From: Lasiodiplodia sp. COLG20
Lineage: Eukaryota > Ascomycota > Dothideomycetes > Botryosphaeriales > Botryosphaeriaceae
Assembly (NCBI GenBank): GCA_009801085.1
Contig: VNWV01000076.1
Location: 1-15,306 of the forward strand
Direction: 5' to 3'
Length of the DNA: 15,306 bases
Shown here: one piece after another, positions 8,380 to 15,306 of the stretch
Numbering within the stretch: the stretch's first letter is position 1
Layout: every line of letters begins with the position of its first letter
The notes under the pieces: generated by a model
Database searches by the model: none
What the model was told of the DNA's origin: nothing
What the model saw: only the letters and a program-made list of their open reading frames with translations
Position numbers and translations under genes: made by a program

Positions 8380-9655
8380 AATGTTGAGAGCACTGGAGAA
8401 GAAGAGGAGGAAGAGGAGGTAGAAGTTACGAGCGAAAGAGCGGATGCGGACGTAAGCAGGCTATTGGCCGGCTGGAAGGTCGCGGCAAAGAAGCACGAGG
8501 AGGAGATGGCGGTGATGGAGGACGAGGTGGCGAAGCAGGACCGCACCGGCTGGTTCAACCGCACGGGCTGGCCGGATCATCTGGCGCGCTGCAACTTCAA
8601 TCATCTGGCGGCGGTGGCAGCTCTGCCGGGGCGAGACGAGCGCGAGCTGCAACAGGTGGCAAGGCTGGTCGATCTTCTGATCGAGCGGAGCGTCGCGGGG
8701 CTGCGAACGCTAGGGCTGGAGACGAGAAGGTGGCTGCGGAGTGCGAAGAAGGAGGAGGTGGATCAGCGGCCGCTGGCTCGGCTGCAGAACAGGGACAGTC
8801 AGCAGAAGTACGCCGGCTACTGGAAGCAGTTCATCTGCTACGCTCTGAGGATCTTCATGGCGAGGGAGGAGCTCGACGACTGGGGTAGGGATGGCGAGGG
8901 GGACGGCGGTCCGGAGGATAATCACGGCGAGGGGGACCGTAGTAATGGCGGTTCGGAGGACGATCACGACGCCGGCAGCGGTAGCGAGGATGGAGACGGA
9001 GAGGAGGAAAGGCTAAGAGTGCTCCGGGACGCGCGCAGGTTGTTCGAATGGACGGACGGGCAAAAACACGCGGCGAGGCGGCTTCTGCTGGCGCTGAGCA
9101 TGCCGGAGGGTGACGAAGGGGCGGAGAAAGAGCAGATGGGCTCGCTGCTTCGGCTGTCGAGCTCGTTCATCTTCGAGAAGGTCGGCGATCGGCCGTTCAG
9201 CAGCGGGCTGATTCACTTTCTGGCGGTTCTGGGCATCGATCAAGAAACGGGCCGGCTGCGGCGGGCGAAGGACTACTCGTACATGCTGGCCGGGGTGGTG
9301 TACTGCGTGCGGGTGTTGGGCGTCGAGGAGCTGCTCCCGTCGGCGGAGCGGCACGAGCAGGGGGACGCGGAGCGGGAGCGGTTCTTGGAGCTGCGGAAGG
9401 ACTATCTGGCGGACGGGTCGTACAGCCCGACGAGCACGATGCTGAGCTTGCTGGCGTACGGGAAGAGAGTGGCGCTGGCGGAGGGCAATTCGGGCAACTC
9501 GTGGTGGTCGACGGACCGCAGGGTCTTTTATCTGTACGGCCGGCCGGTCGTCATCGCACGGTTTCAGGAGATGGTCCGGGGGCTGGTCGACGATGCGGAG
9601 CGGCTGATGTGGGAGGAGTTGATGTGGGTGGAAGCGGCTACTGCTACTGCTGCTG

Positions 9656-9691
<36 letters not shown>

Positions 9692-10932
9692 GGGAAGGCG
9701 GGAAGGAACGGGGGCGGTTCACGATCCGGCTGGAGGATATCGTGGACGACGTCACTTTCACGAAGCGGGGGATTTCGTTTGTGAGCAGGACGGACAACGG
9801 TTTGAGCGAGGGGTTGCGCCGGATGCTGGAGGGGATGATTCAAAGTAAGGAGGGCCGAAGGATGATGCGAGCGGAGCTACTAGAGGAGGAGGAGGAGGAG
9901 GAGGAGGGACGACAGCATGAGCGGCGGCAGCAAGGGCTACCGCCGTCGGCAATGTGGAGGACGGGGCCGGTGCGGAGATATCTGAGGCGCGTGGACCGGT
10001 TTCTGGAGCTGTTGCTGCTGGTGGTTCACATCACGGGCGGGCAGCCGGCGAGGGGCACGGAGATCACGGCGCTGCGACACCGAAACGGCATGATGCAGGA
10101 CCGCAACATCTTCGTCATGGACGGACAGGTCGTCTTCGTCACCCGCTATCACAAGTCGCAGTCGCAGTGGGATAGGCCGAAGGTGGTGCCGCGGTTTCTA
10201 CCGTGGCGGGCCGGGCAGCTGATGGCGGTGTACTTGGCGTACGTGCAGCCGCTGGCCGAATACTTGACCGTGCAGGTGCTGGGCGGCGGCTGGACGGACT
10301 ACGTCTGGGCGGACGCGCGCGGGCCGTGGGAGACGGAGCGGCTGACCCGGGTGATGACGCGCGAGACGGAGGCGCGGCTGGGCAACCGTCTGACTACGCA
10401 CGACTACCGGCACGTGGCGGTGGGGATCGGTAGGGTGATGGTCGGCGACGGCTTCTCGCGCGGCTATCAGGACGAGGTGGGCGAGGTCGACGAGGCCGAG
10501 GTGGAGGACGAGGAAGGGGGCGAGAGCGCGCTGGAGCTACAGAACGGGCGCACGACCGCGATCGGGGTCATAAACTACGGGGTGCCGGTGAACATTGTCA
10601 AGCACTTGAGCGTACGCTCGCTCGAGACGTTCAGGCCGCTCAGCGCGCGGTGGCATGAGTTTCTCGGGCTCGGGAGGGGAGGCAAGAGCGAGGAGGATGG
10701 GAAGGAAAATAAAGGAGAAAGAGAAAGAGAAAGAGAAGGAGAAGGAGAAGGAGAAGGAGAAAAAGAAAAGAAAAAAAGAAAAGAGGGGGTGGGAGAGGAT
10801 GGTGGGAGTAACGGTAGTAGGAGCGATGATGCAGGAGCGGTGAAAAGAAGAAGGCGCGGGAGGCACTACGGCGGCGGAAGGGCGGTGGTGGAAGAGGGGG
10901 AACTGCGCACGGCAATGCGGAAAGTTCTATAG
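7867..10932 (+). CDS. OrsD zinc domain + tyrosine-recombinase-like domain; open N-terminal part of a telomere-linked RecQ helicase gene
   Basis: The frame is 1021 codons long, from ATG 7867 to TAG 10930-10932, and continues in frame with the helicase half. Residues 8-160 are an OrsD-type domain (Cys17, Cys20, His32, His38; then Cys89, Cys96, His109, His114; CQRFF at 145-149). A mid-region at about 210-640 resembles the telomeric helicase family. Residues about 700-960 carry tyrosine-recombinase signatures in order: TGGQPARGTEITAL (Arg729), a basic hairpin YHKSQSQ (Lys763), THDYRHVAVGIGR (His845, Arg848) and QNGRTTAIGVINYGV (Tyr904, the likely nucleophile). The second His/Trp of the pentad is Arg895. 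An acidic insertion (about 867-888) separates the last two motifs. Low-complexity runs (Asp11, Ala-rich, Glu and Lys/Glu) lie between domains. In intact relatives the helicase follows in the same protein, so the stop is probably a CAG->TAG mutation; as it stands the ORF could still make an OrsD-recombinase protein. The recombinase assignment rests on motifs only. Confidence 0.75.
8347..8379 (+). repeat. (GAT)11 microsatellite, poly-Asp
   Basis: Eleven GAT codons in a row encode aspartates 161-171, directly after the OrsD domain. This run and the Glu run that follows form an acidic linker. Confidence 0.9.
8893..8970 (+). repeat. Imperfect duplication in an acidic linker
   Basis: Two related units of about 36-42 bp each encode a Gly/Glu/Asp-rich motif: GDGGPEDNHGEGD, then SNGGSEDDH. 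Shared nucleotide blocks include GGCGAGGGGGAC and CGGAGGA. They lie in the linker between the OrsD and central regions. Confidence 0.5.
9637..9690 (+). repeat. (GCT/ACT)n microsatellite, Ala/Thr run
   Basis: About 18 codons alternate GCT and ACT, then become pure GCT. They encode an alanine-rich run (residues about 591-608) in the middle of the protein. The run is in frame and leaves the ORF open. Confidence 0.85.
9883..9906 (+). repeat. (GAG)n poly-Glu run
   Basis: Consecutive GAG codons give eight or so glutamates just before the recombinase-like domain. Confidence 0.8.
10703..10790 (+). repeat. GAG/GAA/AAA purine tract, charged linker
   Basis: A purine-only tract encodes alternating Glu/Arg, Glu/Gly and Glu/Lys residues between the recombinase-like domain and the helicase. 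It is typical of a flexible linker and prone to slippage. Confidence 0.8.
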
Positions 10933-13218
10933 AAGCTCGAGGGCGAGGAGGTAAAGTTCCGGTCGGTGGAGTAGGAGCGGGCGATGCACGCCGTTCTCGA
11001 CGGGTAGACGCCGCTGGTGGTCGTTCTGCCGACCGGAGGAGGCAAGAGCTTGCTGTTTATGGCGCCGGCGTGCTTCGACGAGCCCGGGGTGACGGTGGTG
11101 GTGGTGTCGTTTAGGGCGCTGGTCGGGGACGTGCTGCGGCGGCTCGAAAGCAGCGGCATCGACGGCTTCGAGTGGCGCCCCGGCGAGGTGAACCCGGCGG
11201 CGGTGGTGGTCGTTAGCGCGGACTTGGCGGCGAGCTGGGGCTTTCTTAGCTACGCGTCGCTGCTGGCCGGGCGGGGGCTGCTGCGGCGCGTCTTTATCGA
11301 CGAGTGTTATCTTACGTTTACGGCGAGCGACTGGCGGCTGAGGCTGGCGAAGCTGAAGGATCTGCGGGTGCTGGGCTGCCCGATGGTGCTGCTGACGGCG
11401 ACGCTGCCGCCGGCGCTGGAGGAGGAGCTGGGCGAGTGCATGCTGGTGCGGTGCGCGACGTACGTTAGGGCGAGCACGGTGCGGCCGGGCATCCGCTACA
11501 GCGTGCAGCGGTGTCCGAGGGGCGCGCTGTCGACGACGGCGGTGGAGATGTGCCGGAGGCAGCGGCGGAGGCTCACCGGCGGCTTGAGGGTAGTCGTCTA
11601 CTGCAGTAGCAGGACGTAGTGCGAGGAGCTGGCGGCAGAACTCGACTGCGCGTACTATCACGCCGGCGTGGCGGACCGGGACGAGAAGCTGGACGGCTGG
11701 CTGAAGCGGGGCGGCTTTATCGTGGCGACGTCGGCGCTGGGCACCGGGATCGACGTCGAGGGCATCGTGCTAGTGCTACACGTCGGTATGCCGTGGGGGA
11801 TGATCGATTTCGCGCAGGAGAGCGGGCGGGCCGGGCGGGCTGGAGAGCTGGTAGACTCGATCGTGGTGGTAGAGGACGGGGAGGTGGAGAGTAGGGCGGC
11901 TTGGTAGCAGCGAGGAGGAGGAGGAGGAGGAGGAGGAGGAGGAGGAGGTAGTGGTGGTGGTTTAGGGATAGACGTATGGGCGATGGCGGCATTCATCGAG
12001 GCGAAAGAGTGCCGGCGAGCGGTGATGAGCCGATATCTAGACGGAGGGGAAGGGGTGACGTGCGGCGAGTTCGAGGGCGGGGCGCGGTGCGACAGGTGCG
12101 GGGAGGGGCTTACGGAGTGGCAGGACTGGCAGCTGAACGTGGGGATGAAGTGGCAGCTGGTGGAGCGGGTGATGGACGAACTGGCGGACTCGTGCCCGGT
12201 GTGCTGGGTGTTGGATGGAGGGGAAGACGAAGGTGTGGAAGAGGAAGAGGGGGAGGGAGGGTTTTTACACGCGGCAGCTCACTGCCGGAAGCACGACGGC
12301 TTGGCTTAGGCGTAGCTGGACGGGTTCCGGTCGAGGATTAGGTACGAGGCCGATAGTCACAGCTGCACGAAGTGCGGGGTTAGTTAGAGGTTCTGCGCGA
12401 CCGGGGTGGAGATGGGGCTGGGGTGTCAGTGGCCGAACGTGGTGGTGCCGGTGATTAGGACGGCGGTCGAGCTGGAAGAAGGGCTGAAGCTCGTTTAGGA
12501 GCTTGGTTTCGTCGGGGACGAGGGAGGGGGAGAGGAGGGAGTAAGGTAGGTGGCCGATTTGACGGCGTATGGGCGGTGGCTGGGTAGACGGCACGTTCGA
12601 CGGGTGTGGGGGGAGGTGATGAGCAACGGTATGGCGGTCTTTATCAAGCTGGTTCTGCGCTTGGCTGGCCGCAGCCGTCGGGGAGATGAGGGTGGCGGCC
12701 GTCATCGCCGCTCGGAGCCGTGCCGGCCGCCGGTGGCGAGGGAAGACGATGGAGCCGGAATGGAGAAGATTGGTGATGGTGGCGGCAGTTAGATGGGGTG
12801 GATGGATTCGGGTTTTGGCGGCGAATTGACGTCCGATGCGGTAGTTGGGAGGGATTGGGGAGACGGTTGGTGCTCGGTGCCGCTGCCGCCGTCGTCGCCG
12901 CCGATAGCGAGGGTTGAGAACAGTATGAGCGGGAGGTGGGGTGAGGAGGATGTGGGAGGGGAAAACGACGGCGAAAGGAGGGACGAAAACGAAATGAGTG
13001 GCGGGGATGAAAGGAGTAAGGAAGCGGAATGGAGGACGGTGGGAGAGGTTGGGCGTTAGTTAAGGCGTTGGAAGGGCAGGTGCGCGATTTGTGAAGTGTA
13101 GGGAAGGCGGGCGGATCACGGATTGGAGGGATGCTCGACACAGGCGGGCACGATGGCATATGAGTTTAAGCGTAAGATTGATGGGTGTTTGGGAAAAACG
13201 CGTAAGTCGGGTTGCTAA
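10933..13218 (+). pseudogene. RecQ-type helicase half of the gene, broken by TAG stops
   Basis: This is the same frame as 7867-10932, with no frameshift. RecQ motifs in order: LPTGGGKS (Lys1060 at 11044-11046), the VVVSFRALVGD block, FIDECYLTF (Asp1145; the usual DEAH/DECH His is Tyr), LLTATLPP, RVVVYCSSRT, IVATSALGTGID and QESGRAGRAG (1317-1325). The RecQ zinc module follows, with Cys1382, Cys1399 (C-x16-C), Cys1408 and Cys1411. Then come a Cys-rich block (Cys1500, 1503, 1510, 1520, ending CQWPNVV), a RRVWGEVMSN block and a last CAIC cluster (Cys1739/1742). Thirteen in-frame stops occur, all TAG: 10930, 10972, 11005, 11617, 11905, 12307, 12313, 12385, 12496, 12547, 12790, 13057 and 13099, then TAA at 13216. 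Several sit where relatives have Gln (SVE-ER, LDG-TP, SRT-CEE), so CAG->TAG by RIP is the simplest cause. The 3' end merges into tandem repeats and the true C-terminus seems lost. Confidence 0.85.
11911..11949 (+). repeat. (GGA)n microsatellite between helicase and zinc module
   Basis: About twelve GGA triplets encode a poly-Gly run just after the helicase C-lobe. It keeps the frame and lies between motif VI and the first zinc Cys. Confidence 0.85.
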
Positions 13219-13246
13219 CAGCTCACCCGTCGTGGTTTTAAAATTT

Positions 13247-13920
13247 CGTCGGGGTTTTACGGGTTTTTCGAAAATTTTATCGTAGCGTTAATCTACGGGT
13301 TAAACGACGTAGATTTAATACACGAGCTTACGTAATATCTTCGACGGTCGTCGCGCTAGAGCTCGTTAAAGTTTTACTTACTAAAAATAGATATCGTCGA
13401 GGTTTTATAGGTTTTTTAAAAATTTTATTATAGAATTAATCTATAGATTAAATAACGTAAATTTAATATACGAGCTTACGTAATATCTTCGACGGTCGTC
13501 GCGCTAGAGCTCGTTAAAGTTTTCGCTTACTAAGAACGAACGTCGTCGGGGTTTTATAGATTTTTTAAAAATTTTATTATAGAATTAATCTATAGGTTAA
13601 ATAACGTAGATTTAATATATAAGCTTACGTAATATCTTTAACGGTCATCGCGTTAGAGCTTATTAAAGTTTTACTTACTAAGAATAAACGTCGTCGAGGT
13701 TTTATAGATTTTTTAAAAATTTTATTATAGAATTAATCTATAGATTAAATAATATAGATTTAATATACGAGCTTACGTAATATCTTTAACAGTCGTCGCG
13801 TTAGAGCTCATCGAAGTTTTTACTTATTAAAAATAAACGTTTTTAAAGTTTTTATAATTTTTTTAAATATTTTATTATAAACTAATTTTATAAATATAAT
13901 TAAACTATATAGTTAAAAAA
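13247..13920 (+). repeat. Subtelomeric tandem repeat, ~148-149-bp units
   Basis: Equivalent points, CGTCGGGGTTTTA or its RIP variant CGTCGAGGTTTTA, fall at 13247, 13395, 13544 and 13692, giving spacings of 148, 149 and 148. A fifth, very degraded unit starts near 13841. Each unit carries a GCTTACGTAATATCTT block, a CGGTCGTCGCG block and TAGAGCTCGTTAAAGTTTT. GC content falls from unit 1 to unit 5 by C->T and G->A changes, so RIP damage rises toward the telomere. Partial similarity may begin at about 13220, just after the end of the broken helicase frame. Confidence 0.85.
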
Positions 13921-14003
13921 CCTTAAAAAATACGAAAAGAAAAGTTATTTATTTAAAATTTAATTATTATAATTTATATTAATAGATAATTAAAAACGTT
14001 ATT

Positions 14004-14115
14004 AAATAAGAGAAATATTACTAAATAAAAGAAACATTAAATAAAAGAAATATTATTAAATAAAAAAAACGTTAATAAATAAAAGAAACGTTTTTAAATA
14101 AGAGAAATATATAAT
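14004..14115 (+). repeat. Short tandem array, 19-bp units
   Basis: AAATAA starts recur at 14004, 14023, 14039, 14058, 14077 and 14096, giving spacings of 19, 16, 19, 19 and 19. The consensus is AAATAAAAGAAACGTTAAT with C->T and G->A variants. There are six units. Confidence 0.7.
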
Positions 14116-14240
14116 AGTAAGTCTTTATTTCTAAAAATTTAAATACTAAAGAGTAAAAATCTATTAAAGAGATTTTTCTTAAATAGATATAAGAGAAGAA
14201 TTAGAAATATAGTAAATAAAACGCGATTAAATACTATATA
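14111..14240 (+). repeat. Dispersed subtelomeric repeat, distal copy
   Basis: This direct-orientation partner of 4775-4906 shares blocks such as TTTAAATACTAAAGAG and TTTTTCTTAA. It is more AT-rich than the proximal copy. It begins where the 19-bp array ends. Confidence 0.7.
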
Positions 14241-15164
14241 TATAAAGATCTTATTACTAATAGAGTTTAAATTCTATTATTAAAGTTAACTACGAAGATT
14301 AAAGCAATCTAAAGAGTATAGTTTATATATATATAAAAAAGTTTAGTAATCTAATATACTATTTTATATACTCTACTATTCTTAGCGAGTATTATTATAG
14401 AGTAGAAAAAGTAAACTAGTTAATTTAAATACTTTATAGTAGCTTAAGCTATTAAAAATAAAAATAAATAGAGTATCTTTTTAGCGTTACGTAAACTACG
14501 TAACTTATATAAATTTTTTTTATATTATATAAATATACTCTATTTCTTTTTTTATTTTAATATTTTTTAACTTCGTAGACACTATATCGTAATATTAATA
14601 AAAAAAAAAACTAAAAGTAAAAATCTTTTAAAGAACTAAAGAAGAAGAAAAAAAAATAAATTTTATAAATAATTTTTACGTTAAATTTACTTAATATTAA
14701 CGTATATATAAAGACTAAATAATTAGTAATTAAGTTTAAATTTAATAATATAGAGTTTTATAAAAAAGAAATAAAAAAAATAAAGAATTTATTAATTTTA
14801 ATATTAATTTATAATAAATATAATAAAATTTAAGCGGTAAAAACGAAGCGAAAAGATCTAAAATTTACTTAAAAAATAAAAAAAAAAAGATAAAATAAGA
14901 GTTAAAAAGCTTAAACTAAATAAAAAGCTAAAATAATAATAAAAAATTTATATTTTTACGTAAAAAGAAGAGGTACTACGTAGCTAAATTATAAAAAAAT
15001 TAATTTTATTATTAAAGATTTTAAATTCGAATCTAAGTAAAAGTAAAATAAAAAAAATTTTTTTTTCTCTTCTTTAATCTACTCCCTTATATATAGATAA
15101 AACTTTAGTTTTTTTTTTTAAAGAGAAAACCCGCTAGAAAATTTTATAAAAAAGAGCTCCGCGC

Positions 15165-15178
15165 TAACCCGCGGGTTA
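15165..15178. repeat. Palindrome of telomere hexamers at the telomere base
   Basis: TAACCCGCGGGTTA is a perfect 14-bp palindrome: one inverted telomere unit, a GC centre, then one forward unit. It directly abuts the first TTAGGG. Confidence 0.8.
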
Positions 15179-15306
15179 TTAGGGTTAGGGTTAGGGTTAG
15201 TTAGGGTTAGGGTTAGGGTTAGGGTTAGGGTTAGGGTTAGGGTTAGGGTTAGGGTTAGGGTTAGGGTTAGGGTTAGGGTTAGGGTTAGGGTTAGGGTTAG
15301 GGTTAG
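15179..15306 (+). repeat. Telomere, (TTAGGG)n
   Basis: The array holds three TTAGGG units, one short TTAG unit (15197-15200), then 17 TTAGGG units and a terminal TTAG, for 20 full units. The G-rich strand runs 5'->3' toward the right edge, so this is a right chromosome end. TTAGGG is the standard repeat of filamentous ascomycetes. Confidence 0.99.

Larger units (their letters stand above)
13921..15164. other. Extremely AT-rich, RIP-saturated subtelomeric DNA without genes
   Basis: By eye, the 540 bases from 13861 to 14400 contain two CA dinucleotides and no TG, while TA is everywhere. The rest of the block is similar. No frame of useful length exists. Small structures include a 19-bp repeat array (14004-14115), a copy of the dispersed repeat (14111-14240) and an inverted repeat GTTACGTA-AAC-TACGTAAC at 14486-14504. 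Confidence 0.8.

Noticed and set aside
9013..9843. 276-codon minus-strand frame.
   Set aside because: It is an antisense shadow of the GC-rich recombinase-helicase gene: low-complexity Ser/Arg/Pro content and no motif.
10930..13101. TAG read as glutamine (altered genetic code or readthrough).
   Set aside because: Stops are limited to one half of one gene beside RIP-damaged DNA. The HET and OrsD ORFs end normally, and CpA->TpA mutation explains the pattern.
13202..13221. GTAAGT...GCTAACAG resembling a complete fungal intron.
   Set aside because: At 20 bases it is far too short to be spliced.
1..15306. tRNA, rRNA, CRISPR or bacterial operon signals.
   Set aside because: None seen. The telomere, RIP and gene families are all fungal, and the repeat arrays are satellites, not spaced CRISPR repeats.

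Overview
The window is a chromosome end of a filamentous ascomycete fungus. The right edge (15179-15306) is a TTAGGG telomere running 5'->3' to the terminus. Long stretches show the mark of repeat-induced point mutation (RIP): CpA and TpG almost absent, TpA in excess, glutamine codons turned into TAG/TAA. The intact genes belong to fungal subtelomeric families: a HET-domain protein and OrsD-type zinc-finger/helicase proteins. The species cannot be named from the sequence.

Layout, left to right. (1) 1-1430: a short OrsD-domain gene (726-1358) lies between two inverted copies of a ~92-bp sequence (1-92 and 1335-1427). The right copy ends in a perfect 24-bp palindrome of E-box and AP-1-like sites. 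(2) 1431-2635: intergenic, with a 53-bp direct repeat and a possible LTR remnant. (3) 2636-4486: an intact HET-domain gene. (4) 4487-7640: RIP-damaged DNA. Within it, 5619 to about 6960 is a broken copy of the OrsD/helicase family, readable in one frame with about 27 TAG/TAA stops and its ATG changed to ATA. (5) 7867-13218: one very long reading frame, about 1783 codons. Its first 1021 codons (7867-10932) are open and encode an OrsD zinc-binding domain followed by a tyrosine-recombinase-like domain with R, K, HxxR and Y in canonical order. The rest encodes a RecQ-type helicase with its zinc module and Cys-rich C-terminus, broken by 13 in-frame stops, all TAG. (6) 13247-13920: tandem repeats of about 148-149 bp, increasingly AT-rich toward the telomere. 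(7) 13920-15160: extremely AT-rich RIP-damaged DNA. (8) A palindrome of telomere hexamers (15165-15178), then the telomere.

All three OrsD copies and the HET gene point toward the telomere. The large gene looks like a telomere-linked RecQ helicase (TLH) whose N-terminal half carries a site-specific recombinase. That DNA-binding + recombinase + helicase architecture beside a telomere is the most interesting content: it could be a self-moving subtelomeric element. Here the helicase half is inactivated, while the OrsD-recombinase half is still an intact ORF. A 130-bp repeat occurs at both 4775-4906 and 14111-14240, bracketing the relic and the large gene.
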